A DNA stretch of 32,301 nt. Origin: a virus. Of this stretch, positions 15,197 to 23,587 are shown in pieces (position 1 is the stretch's first letter; each line of letters begins with the position of its first letter). The notes beneath the pieces are model-generated. The model was not told where the DNA came from. It saw only the letters and a program-made list of their open reading frames with translations, and ran no database searches. The stretch is taken from positions 1 to 32,301 of IMG/VR virus record IMGVR_UViG_3300038701_002077, one strand, 5' to 3'. A program made the position numbers and the translations under genes.

Positions 15197-15826
15197 TTAA
15201 TACCTCGTCGCGGTTAAGGGATCGCCGTTTTGGTAAATGGTTTTGATCGGCTCCGATCGGGCATCGATATTCTTGGCCGCACCAAGCAAACCACCATTGC
15301 TATTTTCATCGGCACGCCCAAATGCCTGGATACGGTATTCCCGGACAAGCGCGTCATTGTCTGTTTCCGCCTTCGCCATACGCGACGCAAGCGCCACGAC
15401 AACCAAATCCGTGAAATATAGCGGCCATGTCGATAAAGGCGGATTGCGCCGATATTGCACCAGGCAAACATCAAACGATGCGTGAATATGATCGTTTGCA
15501 TTAATATAATTCAAAACAGGCTCATCACTTGTCGCGCTGTCATATACGGCAAAAGGACCGGCAATCAAATCCGATGGCAATTTAAAGGCATGATCATGCC
15601 CCGCATTTGGCGTCACATCTGGATTGTTTGTTAATTGGACAACAGGATTGGCAAAATTCCAATCATGGCGTGATAACAACATGCCGCGCAATAATGGTAA
15701 TTGACGCGCAAAACGCGCTTCTGTATCTGTTGTGGGGTCTGAAATACTGCTGACAGCAGGAATGCGCAACAAATCACATGTTGCGCTACATAAATCTTCG
15801 TCTGCGTTATATGAATTTACGGTCAT
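15197..15826 (-). CDS. Tail adaptor (tail tubular protein A-like)
   Basis: Encodes 209 residues that link portal and nozzle. The N-terminal half is helical with the usual LLRGMLLSRHDWNFA pattern (many members have a Trp and Ala here in the same setting); the middle holds beta strands with AFKLPSDLI; then comes a conserved WPLYFTDLVVVALASRMAKAE helix. The length is close to T7 gp11. GGGAGAAG lies just before the ATG. It comes directly before the nozzle gene, as expected. Confidence 0.85.
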   Translation of the reverse strand: MTVNSYNADEDLCSATCDLLRIPAVSSISDPTTDTEARFARQLPLLRGMLLSRHDWNFANPVVQLTNNPDVTPNAGHDHAFKLPSDLIAGPFAVYDSATSDEPVLNYINANDHIHASFDVCLVQYRRNPPLSTWPLYFTDLVVVALASRMAKAETDNDALVREYRIQAFGRADENSNGGLLGAAKNIDARSEPIKTIYQNGDPLTATRY

Positions 15827-15847
15827 TTACTTCTCCCAAAAAGCAGA

Positions 15848-15884
15848 CCTGGGCGGGAAAGAGACCATCAAAAACCCGCCCAGG
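15848..15884 (-). terminator. Hairpin between decoration and adaptor genes
   Basis: CCTGGGCGGG (15848-15857) pairs with CCCGCCCAGG (15875-15884), ten bases perfect with a 17-base loop. On the minus strand the stem is followed after a few bases by TTTTT. This could end a fraction of transcripts downstream of the capsid and decoration genes. Confidence 0.5.
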
Positions 15885-15902
15885 CCATTCATAAAACCCG
15901 CC

Positions 15903-16502
15903 TTATGACGGCGTTAATTTCATGGAGATCTTTGCGGTTGCTGTTGCTGTACTGCCGCCGCCGCCGGTGATTGTAATGACATCACCTGCCGAGAACGTAT
16001 TGGCGGCCGATGGCGTCGCCACATCAACATCCCCAGCCGCGGATCCGGATTGTGCTGCGGTAATCGCGCCATCTGTCACCGCACTGGCATTAATCGCCGC
16101 GGTAAAGGTTGCATCATCTGTCGCAAGCGCGTCGTCCAAAACGGAATAAATCTTGTCAATCGTTCCGTCAAACGTCGGCACATAACGGATCACATCCGCA
16201 TCCGACGCCTTGGAACTAATTTCCCCAAGAAAAACTTCCTGAATAACGTTTTGTGTCACCGCAGCATGCTCGGTCAAGGCGACATCCGTCGCGGTTACAG
16301 ACGACAACGTGTATGATGTATGAAACGGCGTTCCGTCAATATCGCCAGACACCTGCAAAATATCGCCTTTACGAAAGCGATCTGCAAATTCATCAAAATA
16401 ACCATCTGTTTCAACAGCCGATTTTGTATCATTCGTTGCATAGGCAAAGACAGATTGCTCTGCAAAAGCCGCGATCATCACCAAATTATTAGGTACAAAC
16501 AT
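15903..16502 (-). CDS. Putative capsid decoration/head protein
   Basis: Encodes 199 residues, beta-rich and poor in basic residues. The C-terminal third is low-complexity Ala/Thr/Gly/Ser with a repeated beta pattern (SGSAAGDVDVATPSAAN, DVITITGGGGSTATATAK). It is set apart from its neighbours by a hairpin on each side, and AAGGAAG precedes the ATG. Genes of this size and composition directly after the capsid gene commonly encode a decoration or head-completion protein. No conserved motif confirms it. Confidence 0.5.
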   Translation of the reverse strand: MFVPNNLVMIAAFAEQSVFAYATNDTKSAVETDGYFDEFADRFRKGDILQVSGDIDGTPFHTSYTLSSVTATDVALTEHAAVTQNVIQEVFLGEISSKASDADVIRYVPTFDGTIDKIYSVLDDALATDDATFTAAINASAVTDGAITAAQSGSAAGDVDVATPSAANTFSAGDVITITGGGGSTATATAKISMKLTPS

Positions 16503-16559
16503 TTTTTTCTTCCTTAATTTAATTTCAATTTAAAAACACATCTTTAAAAACAAGATAGG

Positions 16560-16585
16560 CCGCCCGCGCAATGCAGCGCAGGCGG
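16560..16585 (-). terminator. Intrinsic terminator-like hairpin after the capsid gene
   Basis: CCGCCCGCGC (16560-16569) and GCGCAGGCGG (16576-16585) form a stem of five plus four pairs with one internal mismatch and a six-base loop. On the minus strand the stem is followed by CCTATCTTGTTTTT. It lies nine bases after the capsid stop and would raise capsid mRNA relative to downstream genes by partial termination or by protecting the 3' end. Confidence 0.6.
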
Positions 16586-16593
16586 ATTATTCA

Positions 16594-17424
16594 TTAGGAC
16601 GCAGGCGCGGCCACATCATCCAAACGCAGCTCAACAACGCCACGCTCATCGATCAGCTTGGCGCCACAGCTCATTTTCAAGGTCAAGAGCCATTCCTGCG
16701 CCTTACCATTCCACCACCAGTCAGTCTCAATATCTTGACCAACAGCAACACCGACGGAAGACTTGTGATAGATAAAGCTTGTGCGATCCGCGCCATCAAC
16801 AGGCAAACCTGTGTGGTGCATCCAGATAATTTCTTCCCAATCGAAAGCCTTACGCCCTTTCAAATGGGGTTTCATATCACCAACAAAATCGGCGTTGGAA
16901 ACTTCAGAAATTTTCTTGAATTGACGCCATGCGCGGTTTGACAACGCCGCATAACTTTCCGTATCTTCCGGCGGATCTGTTTCCCAGTATTTTTCAATAG
17001 CATCATCAAGCAGATCATCGCCAAGACCTTCTGTGAAATCACCAACAAAGCGAGATGTTGCATCCAACTGTGTGATAATGATATCATCTTTTTTCTGACC
17101 TAGAGCAGCAACAGAGGCGTTAAGAGCAACCTCTTTTTCATCATGATCGACTTTTAGCATGTCCAATTTATCAATCGGGATTTGCACATACCAATCCTCA
17201 AGCAGACACTCAACAGGGCCGTGCGCAGGATGCGATTGCGGCACATCACCATTGCGGGTTTTCTTCACCGCGGTTGCTGTACCATATGTTTGGAAGGTTG
17301 TGCTTTTGCCTTTAACACCTGTCTTACTGCGACAAGTCTTATCCAGCTTACTGCCTTTTCGTTGAAAATATTCGTGAACTTCAGATTCAAATTGCTTTAC
17401 AAAAGCAAGATCGATTGTTGACAT
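16594..17424 (-). CDS. Major capsid protein
   Basis: Encodes 276 residues. ATG 17424 is chosen because GGAGG sits eight bases before it; an in-frame ATG at 17439 is part of that ribosome-binding region. The protein follows scaffold and portal genes and precedes tail genes, as in T7/BPP-1-type podoviruses. It has the expected layout: polar helical N-terminus, a mixed central region with acidic helices (GDDLLDDAIEKYWETDP) and a long C-terminal beta-rich domain. It lacks membrane or signal sequences. The gene has its own 260-base leader and a terminator-like hairpin behind it, consistent with high expression. HK97-type fold is inferred, not seen. Confidence 0.8.
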   Translation of the reverse strand: MSTIDLAFVKQFESEVHEYFQRKGSKLDKTCRSKTGVKGKSTTFQTYGTATAVKKTRNGDVPQSHPAHGPVECLLEDWYVQIPIDKLDMLKVDHDEKEVALNASVAALGQKKDDIIITQLDATSRFVGDFTEGLGDDLLDDAIEKYWETDPPEDTESYAALSNRAWRQFKKISEVSNADFVGDMKPHLKGRKAFDWEEIIWMHHTGLPVDGADRTSFIYHKSSVGVAVGQDIETDWWWNGKAQEWLLTLKMSCGAKLIDERGVVELRLDDVAAPAS

Positions 17425-17439
17425 TTTTATGTCCTCCAT

Positions 17440-17700
17440 AGTTTTGGTTTCGGTTTCTGACTTGCGTCGGGCCGAGTGCCTTGCTATGGAGCCGGTCTGT
17501 CGATAAAAATATCCGAGTGCAGCTCGCTTGCTTGGGTCCTATCCCTGGCCGTATCGTTGGGCCTTGCACGTTTGAATTTTACAGGCTTCAAAAAACTGTC
17601 CGGTCTAGGCCGATGCCTAAAGGGCGGAAAAGCAGGAACGTTTCCGTCCCTGCTTATTATCCCATAACGGATTTTTCACACCGTCAATCAAAAAATGAAA
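17440..17700 (-). other. Long non-coding leader between scaffold and capsid genes
   Basis: About 260 bases without a convincing gene. It contains one strong hairpin near the scaffold side (17630-17655) and, upstream of it on the minus strand, TTGACG, which could be a -35 element, although no good -10 at the right distance is seen. The rest has mixed composition. A separate capsid promoter or a processed capsid mRNA 5' end is possible; the sequence does not prove either. Confidence 0.4.
17630..17655 (-). terminator. Tetraloop hairpin after the scaffold gene
   Basis: On the minus strand, AAGCAGGGACG and CGTTCCTGCTT form an eleven-pair stem with one G-U pair and a GAAA tetraloop, then TTTCC. 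GNRA tetraloops make very stable RNA hairpins. With only a short U-run this may be a weak terminator or an mRNA-processing/stability element separating scaffold from capsid message. Confidence 0.55.
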
Positions 17701-18573
17701 TTATTTTTCAGGTTTGTTATAAAACGCCTTAAACATCCGTGTTGTTTCTGCAATAAATTGCGGGTCTTTATCAACAGCATATCGATCATCCGCAACACGC
17801 GCGCGCAGCATTTCCTCTGTGATCTGCTCACCACCCGCAGCATCGCCACCTGGATTTTTCGGGATCGGCTTATCCCCCAGCAAGGGCCGCAGCTCATTCA
17901 ACAACGTCAACCCCTGCCCATGATAAGACAGCAGTTTAAATTCTTCAGCCGCTTCACTTGTCAATTTTCCAGACGATTGCAAGCCGTCAATAAATGTTTG
18001 CGCGCCTTCAACAATGGGTTGCGCCTTTTCCATGCCGCCAAAAGATTGATATTCAAAATCCGCTTGGTTTTCCGCATCGCCCGCGCCATCTTCGCCGCTT
18101 GCACCATCGTCATTACCTGCCGCTTTCAATGCTATGACACTACCGAAAAAATCTTCCAGCAATTTTTTACCAACATCCGCAGGAATATTATTTTCATGCA
18201 ATGTTGCACGGGCTTGCTCAAAAACAGGGTCTTTCCCATCTTCGCCTGGCTGAATGACTTGCGCGGCCACGTCTTCAGGCAATTCAATTTTATAATCATC
18301 CAGATTTTCAGGGATATTGTGCTTTGTGGACAGCTCACGCCGCGCACCCAAATAGGCATCCTTCAGCTTATCAATCGTTTCCTGATCGTTGCCACCGGCC
18401 AAATGTTCAGGCAAGCCTTCAGGGATATAAACATCCGCCTGATCGCCATCCTCTTGACCATCACCATCTGCGCCCTGATCCGCGCCATCCGCATCTTGCC
18501 CTGCATCGGCGGCCGCATCATCATTGACGCCTTCATTTTCTTCCGTGGTTTCTTTTACCTGTTCTTTCGTCAT
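17701..18573 (-). CDS. Scaffolding protein
   Basis: Encodes 290 residues. The first 50 are extremely acidic and low-complexity (repeated Asp, Ala, Gly, Glu, Gln), followed by mostly helical segments and another acidic Gly/Asp/Glu stretch near 150-170. The C-terminus ends with a helix and basic tail (RMFKAFYNKPEK); basic C-terminal helices bind capsid protein in T7- and P22-type scaffolds. It lies directly before the capsid gene in transcription order. AAGGAG precedes the ATG. The strong composition bias makes a long antisense reading frame on the other strand, which I reject. Confidence 0.8.
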   Translation of the reverse strand: MTKEQVKETTEENEGVNDDAAADAGQDADGADQGADGDGQEDGDQADVYIPEGLPEHLAGGNDQETIDKLKDAYLGARRELSTKHNIPENLDDYKIELPEDVAAQVIQPGEDGKDPVFEQARATLHENNIPADVGKKLLEDFFGSVIALKAAGNDDGASGEDGAGDAENQADFEYQSFGGMEKAQPIVEGAQTFIDGLQSSGKLTSEAAEEFKLLSYHGQGLTLLNELRPLLGDKPIPKNPGGDAAGGEQITEEMLRARVADDRYAVDKDPQFIAETTRMFKAFYNKPEK

Positions 18574-18607
18574 TGTCGTTTTCTCCTTTTTTTGGTTTTA
18601 AATAATA

Positions 18608-19015
18608 TTATTCTGCAGACGATCCGGGCGGCGGCAGCAATAAACCGTCATGGATCATTTTCAAAATCACCACGACAATGCTGTTTTGGCCGTGGCGCTC
18701 ACGGCTATAAAGGGCCTCTTGCTCAAAGCCGAGACTTTTGTTTGGATGCGAACACCCAATACGCAAAGTTTTGTCCAGCAAAAATTCAATCACACGGCGG
18801 CCAACAGGATCGCGATACATCGCCGCAAAATCCCGCCGGATCGTATCATGGGAACTGTCCACATGTTTTTTTAAACGCTCACCGGCAACGGTTCTATCCA
18901 TGCCCTCCCAGCCTACGCCTTCGATACGCTCCAGAATATCGTCCAGCTCTGGCAGGCTTGGCAAGAAACCCTCTCGGGTATCCTGCCCTATAGTTGTTTT
19001 TCTTTCTTCTGTCAT
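18608..19015 (-). CDS. Bbp19-like phage protein
   Basis: Encodes 135 residues from ATG 19015, which has AAAGGAG about a dozen bases before it; the frame is open further upstream but would run into the portal gene. The C-terminal part, FAAMYRDPVGRRVIEFLLDKTLRIG...ERHGQNSIVVVILKMI, matches the layout of the small BPP-1 Bbp19-type proteins that lie between portal and scaffold/capsid genes (a DP.GRRV...LL helix, then a hydrophobic helix after an R/G-containing turn). Function is unknown; a minor head component is likely. Family naming is by motif memory and position. Confidence 0.65.
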   Translation of the reverse strand: MTEERKTTIGQDTREGFLPSLPELDDILERIEGVGWEGMDRTVAGERLKKHVDSSHDTIRRDFAAMYRDPVGRRVIEFLLDKTLRIGCSHPNKSLGFEQEALYSRERHGQNSIVVVILKMIHDGLLLPPPGSSAE

Positions 19016-19046
19016 TGTCGTCTTGTCTCCTTTTTGGTTGATAAAA

Positions 19047-20666
19047 TTATGCCGCAAGCGCCAATTCTGGGCTGGCCTGCGCCTGGTCTGCCGCGATAGA
19101 CATTGCGGCTTGCTGCTCTTGCTCTTGCAATGCATTCTGTTTCAAACGGTTTTCCTCTTCCGCGATACCGTCTTCGCTGCGCACCAGCTCCGACGGGACG
19201 CCCATGCGTTCAGCGATCCAAATAATAAGTTTTTCCAGCTTCAATGCGATTGCCGCGGCCTGCGGCCCCGCAAGCGTGGAAACAATTTCATAGAACTGGA
19301 TCACTTTTTCCACCGCGGCCATCTGTGATGCACGCGCCAGGGGCGAATTGATTTTGACTTTCAGCGTAAACTGATCGAATTTAAAATTCGGGATCATCCC
19401 GCGTTTGCCCAATATCTCCAAACGGCGGCGCACATATTGCACAATATCTGCATCCAAACGGCCGATGCTGATCCCCATATCTTGCGACAGCTCGCGCACA
19501 CGCTGAATAATTTCTGTCGCACTGGACGGCGCGCCCCGATCAGGCGGCAGGCTTGTATCAAACAACTGTTTCTTAATTGTCATTTGCAAATTTTCCAGCA
19601 TGATCTGGCCAAGATTAAATTCGCGGTTGGTTCCCAATGGCACCATTGATGCGCCCATTGTCCCGCCTGTGCTTTGCACGGGGATCATGCCGCCTTGCGA
19701 AATAATGATATTATTCGGATTGATAACGCCATCATCGCGCACCAGATACATGCCTGCCATTGCCAAAGCCGCATTTTTCAGCAACATTTCCATGACCTTA
19801 TTGACCGTGCGAATATCTGCAAGCGCCAACAAAACAGGGCCGGGGCCGTATGCAATGCCTGGCAATTTCATCCAGCGGAAAATCGACCACGGGTTGACGT
19901 CATATTCACGCTCAACAATGCGCACCGGCTCTTTCTTTTCCGAATTCTTTGCACAATAAAAAATCTCATACCGCCAACGCACTTTAGCATCACCCCGATA
20001 GGTTGCTTCCAAAACATCAATTTCAGGATCCTTGTCGCCTTTCTCCATATCAGAAATTTCTTGCGGGATTTTGGCATCTGACCAGACGCTAAGAATTTCA
20101 CGCACCTTGATTTTACGTTTACGGAACACGCCAGAAATACGCCCCTTTGCATCTTCCTCAATCGCAATTTCCGCCTGACTGACTGCCTGATCGATAATTG
20201 GCTCTACATCATCCGTCGGATCTTCCAATCCCAAAACAGCCCCCATTCCGGCAACATAGCAATCAAGAAAAGCAGAAGACCGCGCATCAACAGCCGACCC
20301 GCTGTTAATCACAACATTCCCCAGGCGCGACACTTTTGAAAGCTTCTTTTTCAGTGTGTTCAAAGTCTCTTCATCATCGTCTTCCATTTCAATTTCCAGC
20401 AATGGCCCAGGCTCAACACTGACCCAATCCTGATCGGGCGGGGTAAACTCTGTCACAATCCGATTGACCGTGCGAATTGTTGAGCTTACGGCCGTACTGT
20501 CAAATTGTTTGTTCATGCCACGCGGCGCCTTTTTATCCGGCGCATAAGGATTGATGCCAGAAAACGCCAATTCATAGGCTTCTTCCAACAAAGCCCGCCA
20601 CATATCACGCACGCGCCATGCCGTATCTGACCGCTTTTTAACCACGCTTGGTTTCAACTGTGTCAT
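19047..20666 (-). CDS. Portal (head-to-tail connector)
   Basis: Encodes 539 residues, the usual size for podovirus connectors of the T7/BPP-1 type. The N-terminus has the typical RDMWRALLEEAYELAFSG helix followed by FDSTAVSSTIRTVNRIV, where connector proteins carry a conserved D-ST-A pattern. The middle contains the wing/stem-like beta and helix elements (WSIFRWMKLPGIAYGPGPVL, then DIRTVNKVMEMLLKNAALAM), and the C-terminus is Gln/Ala-rich. As a dodecamer it forms the DNA gate at the capsid vertex and docks the terminase. It lies between the terminase block and the scaffold gene. Confidence 0.9.
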   Translation of the reverse strand: MTQLKPSVVKKRSDTAWRVRDMWRALLEEAYELAFSGINPYAPDKKAPRGMNKQFDSTAVSSTIRTVNRIVTEFTPPDQDWVSVEPGPLLEIEMEDDDEETLNTLKKKLSKVSRLGNVVINSGSAVDARSSAFLDCYVAGMGAVLGLEDPTDDVEPIIDQAVSQAEIAIEEDAKGRISGVFRKRKIKVREILSVWSDAKIPQEISDMEKGDKDPEIDVLEATYRGDAKVRWRYEIFYCAKNSEKKEPVRIVEREYDVNPWSIFRWMKLPGIAYGPGPVLLALADIRTVNKVMEMLLKNAALAMAGMYLVRDDGVINPNNIIISQGGMIPVQSTGGTMGASMVPLGTNREFNLGQIMLENLQMTIKKQLFDTSLPPDRGAPSSATEIIQRVRELSQDMGISIGRLDADIVQYVRRRLEILGKRGMIPNFKFDQFTLKVKINSPLARASQMAAVEKVIQFYEIVSTLAGPQAAAIALKLEKLIIWIAERMGVPSELVRSEDGIAEEENRLKQNALQEQEQQAAMSIAADQAQASPELALAA

Positions 20667-20669
20667 ATC

Positions 20670-20981
20670 CTAACCCCCCAATGTATTTTTCAAAGCTTTC
20701 GGACCGGAAAACGCCAAACCGCCACGCCCTCGACGACGCGCTGCAACGGCACGTCTTTGCCCAGCCACCTGACCGGAAAGATCCGCTTCACGTTTGTCTT
20801 CCTCATTCTTCAAACGCAAATTTGCGGCTTCCTGTGACTTCAGCAAAGCCTCTTGACGACGTTCTGCCGCCGCCACCGCCGGATCCGCCTTTGGTTTTTT
20901 CGCCAACGCCTTCGATGCTGCCGCACCAATGGCAGCGCCCGCTATCGCCTTAATCGCAAAAGTCGCTACTGCTCCGCCCAT
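20670..20981 (-). CDS. Small Ala-rich virion-region protein
   Basis: Encodes 103 residues. A glycine/alanine-rich N-terminal helix (residues 8-26, FAIKAIAGAAIGAAASKAL) could insert in a membrane; it is followed by a charged coiled coil (AERRQEALLKSQEAANLRLK) and an Arg-rich segment (AARRRGRGG). Small proteins of this type sit between terminase and portal genes in related podoviruses and may be minor virion components. The start overlaps the upstream gene by 16 bases and the stop lies three bases before the portal gene. No function is assigned. Confidence 0.6.
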   Translation of the reverse strand: MGGAVATFAIKAIAGAAIGAAASKALAKKPKADPAVAAAERRQEALLKSQEAANLRLKNEEDKREADLSGQVAGQRRAVAARRRGRGGLAFSGPKALKNTLGG

Positions 20982-21415
20982 GTTCTTTCCCTTTCGTAAA
21001 TATAAAAATCAAGATCGTTCCCTTTGGCCCCCATTTTCCGCATCGGCCCGGCTTCAAACCTGAAACCCAAAAGATCAGCCCAACGCGCCGCATCTTTCCG
21101 GCCATGATCGACCAGAATATGCAATCTGTGCAGGTGCAATGCGTCATACATATCCCGCAACAGCTGCCTTTGCTGTTCCAGAATGCCGCGTGCATTCCTG
21201 AAAAATCCGTTACCTGTAACCATCCAAACCTCTGCAACGCCGTGCGCATGGACAATCCCTGTGATGCAGGTTGCCCGATCCGCAGAAGGCAGCGCAAAAG
21301 ACGGAAACCGCACAATCTGCGCTTCCAACTGTTCACGCACCGCAGGCGTGTCATACATCCACGCATCCACGGGGCGGGGCGTCATGGCTTGGAATGCTGT
21401 CAAAACGCTGCTCAT
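20966..21415 (-). CDS. GNAT-like (T7 gp13/DUF2833-like) protein
   Basis: Encodes 149 residues with the order of a GNAT acetyltransferase fold: beta strands in the first half (TCITGIVHAHG, AEVWMVTGNGFF), a helix with RDMYDALHLHRLHILVD, then ARWADLLGFRFEAGP...DLDFYIYER. The LGF.F.AGP...D...Y.R ending is what I know from phage DUF2833 proteins, which include T7 gp13. The acetyl-CoA loop (Q/R-x-x-G-x-G/A) is not evident, so catalysis is doubtful. It starts in an ATGA overlap with the large terminase and precedes the portal block. Confidence 0.65.
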   Translation of the reverse strand: MSSVLTAFQAMTPRPVDAWMYDTPAVREQLEAQIVRFPSFALPSADRATCITGIVHAHGVAEVWMVTGNGFFRNARGILEQQRQLLRDMYDALHLHRLHILVDHGRKDAARWADLLGFRFEAGPMRKMGAKGNDLDFYIYERERTWAEQ

Positions 21416-22896
21416 ATCCCCACCTCAACCTTCGCCGTGATGGTCTTTCCCTGACCACCCCAAAACCCCGATTGCCGTTTGGAACGGCCGACAACTTCCT
21501 CATATCCCCCATCGTCAAGCGCACCATATTGCAAGGCATCATGCACATCTGACACAGGAAAGACCTTTTCAGGCAGATCGGCATAGCTGGCCGCACCTGC
21601 GCCACGCTTGCGCTTAAACCGGTATGAACTGTTAAATCCTTTCCGCAGCACCCGACAGGCTGAAGAAATCACAATCCCCGGACGCCCATCATCAACATTG
21701 CGCTTCAGGCGCAGCCTAACCGCTGATTGCCGTCTGTCTGGATCATTGGTATCTGCAACACGCACGCGGTCACGGCCTGTCCAGCCCATCAGGCGATTGA
21801 CACAATCAACCCAGCTTTCCGCATCATTGCCATCACGTGCCGCGGCCGCTGGATCACAACGGCCACCGATCACGCGTATACCAACATAACGCTCTGACGC
21901 AATCAAACGCTTCAGCATGTCGCACAAACCTTGCGCGCCACTCTCACAAAACAATTCATCCAAGATCACCATCTGACCGCTGGGCATGATCTGCCGTAAA
22001 ATCACAGCAGGGCGCAACCCCTGGTCAAAGTCACAGCGCACCAGCACACCCTTCACAGGATCCAGCACATCACCAGAACAATGGAAATCGTCGCGGTACT
22101 CTGGATAGACGGGCTGGCCGTCACGGGTAAAGCCGTATTGATTGTGGATCATACGCCGTGCCAGATCAGGACGGCCTTGCGCGATCATATCCGCTTCCAT
22201 CTGTTCGTAATCCTCACGACGCGCACGCTGTCTGTTCTCTGCATTCGCATCCAGCCCGCCAGGCTGACGAAAGAACCCGTAATTGTCGGGCTTGTTTTCC
22301 TCGAACAGCGCATACAAATAATTCTCAATATCAGGGGCGTTGTAATCGATGTTGACCTGTTTTATCGCATATTCTGGATCCACATGCTTTTCCCCAGGAT
22401 AACGCCCTTGCTGAATACGAATAATCCCTTGTGACAGCACATCGGGCGCAAGCGTATCGCCTTCATTCAAATTCAACAAATTGAACTCTTTCCCACGAAA
22501 CAGCGCTTCAACATTCTGATCGCCCAACGCTTCAAACATCGCCACAAAGTCAACTGTCGTGCCATCAGGCAGCGCAAACTTTAATTGATGCCGCCCAGGA
22601 TTGCCCGATGCACCTTGCCATTCGCCCAGCTCTTTGGGAAACCATGACCACCAGCTGGGGATCGTCGTGCCATACAGCTGACGAAACGTTTCCCGCACGA
22701 ACAATGCGCGGGTATAACGCACGCCATCGATCTTGCTTGGCGGCTGCAGGCAGGCCAAACGGATATTTTTCATCATCAGGCATGACGTTTTAGCAGAACC
22801 CACTGGCCCCATAATGCCATTGACAGGCAAAAGGCTATCCATGAAGGACGCGCCAACGGGACCGGGGGGATCAAAGTTTAAATTTAAAGCTGCCAT
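21412..22896 (-). CDS. terL: Terminase large subunit
   Basis: Encodes 494 residues of the packaging motor. Walker A is GPVGSAKT at 30-37. A Walker B-like strand, FNLLNLNE, lies at 138-145, with Asn where Asp is usual before the catalytic Glu145, as in several T7/BPP-1-type terminases. The C-terminal half is the RuvC-like nuclease: candidate metal ligands are Asp289 (RCDFDQG), Asp348 (GGRCDPAAA) and Asp453 (SDVHDALQYG). AGAAGGAAC precedes the ATG. It follows the small subunit by 18 bases and couples to the next gene by ATGA. Confidence 0.93.
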   Translation of the reverse strand: MAALNLNFDPPGPVGASFMDSLLPVNGIMGPVGSAKTSCLMMKNIRLACLQPPSKIDGVRYTRALFVRETFRQLYGTTIPSWWSWFPKELGEWQGASGNPGRHQLKFALPDGTTVDFVAMFEALGDQNVEALFRGKEFNLLNLNEGDTLAPDVLSQGIIRIQQGRYPGEKHVDPEYAIKQVNIDYNAPDIENYLYALFEENKPDNYGFFRQPGGLDANAENRQRARREDYEQMEADMIAQGRPDLARRMIHNQYGFTRDGQPVYPEYRDDFHCSGDVLDPVKGVLVRCDFDQGLRPAVILRQIMPSGQMVILDELFCESGAQGLCDMLKRLIASERYVGIRVIGGRCDPAAAARDGNDAESWVDCVNRLMGWTGRDRVRVADTNDPDRRQSAVRLRLKRNVDDGRPGIVISSACRVLRKGFNSSYRFKRKRGAGAASYADLPEKVFPVSDVHDALQYGALDDGGYEEVVGRSKRQSGFWGGQGKTITAKVEVGI

Positions 22897-22914
22897 GTTC
22901 CTTCTAATTCCTAA

Positions 22915-23541
22915 TCAGTCTGTTGTATCCGCTTTTTCTTTTGATGTTTCAGTGCCTTGCGCCAATTCGTTAGACTTGTTTTCGTTAGACTTTGAAAAAT
23001 CATCATGGTTAAGTAGTTGATTTTGTTCACTTTCCGAATTCATCACCTCAACCGCCGCAGGAACGGCCTGCGCGCCAATATCAGGATTGTTTGCACCCGT
23101 ATTGATTGTAAGCTGGATCAAGCCATTATCGCCCAGATCGACCTCTGTCGGCATCTTTCCGTGAACATATGGCGCCAATTCTTTCGCCGCTGCCATCTGC
23201 AGCTTAAATGCGTCCAGCGGGTCACACTTCAATTCTTCCATCAACAACGCGATCGGCCGTGAATAGGTTTCCGCCAGCGCGATCAACGGCGACGTATAAC
23301 GCCCCAGGATATAATCGCGCCACGCTTCAGTGTTTTTGTTCTTTGAACCAGCTGGACGGCCTGGACCCCGAACCCCATGCCCCACGTCACACGCATTTTC
23401 CGCAGGCTTGACCTTGCCAAGCGGCAACATTTCCATTTGCTCGGCGACACATTCCCCAGGCACAGGCTGATCCGGATCATGTTCCGCACTCACAGCCGCC
23501 TTCAAACCCCGCTTTTCACCATCAATTTCATCAACCATCAA
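22915..23541 (-). CDS. terS: Terminase small subunit (putative)
   Basis: Encodes 208 residues lying directly before the large subunit. The centre holds an AT-hook-like GRPAGSKNK followed by helices (WRDYILGRYTSPLIALAETYS, then DPLDAFKLQMAAAKELAPYVH), the pattern of small-terminase/DNA-binding proteins in this phage type. The N- and C-terminal parts look disordered. The C-terminus has a KSNE-N-KSNE repeat whose DNA carries two copies of AAGTCTAACG, the same ten-mer found around attP. Role: recognition of the packaging start site. Confidence 0.75.
   Translation of the reverse strand: MMVDEIDGEKRGLKAAVSAEHDPDQPVPGECVAEQMEMLPLGKVKPAENACDVGHGVRGPGRPAGSKNKNTEAWRDYILGRYTSPLIALAETYSRPIALLMEELKCDPLDAFKLQMAAAKELAPYVHGKMPTEVDLGDNGLIQLTINTGANNPDIGAQAVPAAVEVMNSESEQNQLLNHDDFSKSNENKSNELAQGTETSKEKADTTD
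22968..22992 (-). repeat. Two AAGTCTAACG copies inside the small-terminase gene
   Basis: On the minus strand AAGTCTAACG occurs at 22992-22983 and 22977-22968, 15 bases apart, each followed by AA. The same ten-mer is present three times around attP (2680, 2704, 2863). Here it also encodes KSNE twice. Whether it is a protein-binding site or only a coding repeat cannot be told. Confidence 0.7.
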
Positions 23542-23587
23542 TAAAACCCCAATATTTTATTCCAAAATGGCGGAAATCCGCCGTTCC

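Noticed and set aside
17695-18993. A 432-codon plus-strand frame opposite the scaffold gene
   Set aside because: It exists because the scaffold is rich in Asp, Ala, Gly and Glu codons that leave the opposite strand free of stops. It lacks a ribosome-binding site, has an implausible composition and lies antisense to a well-supported gene.
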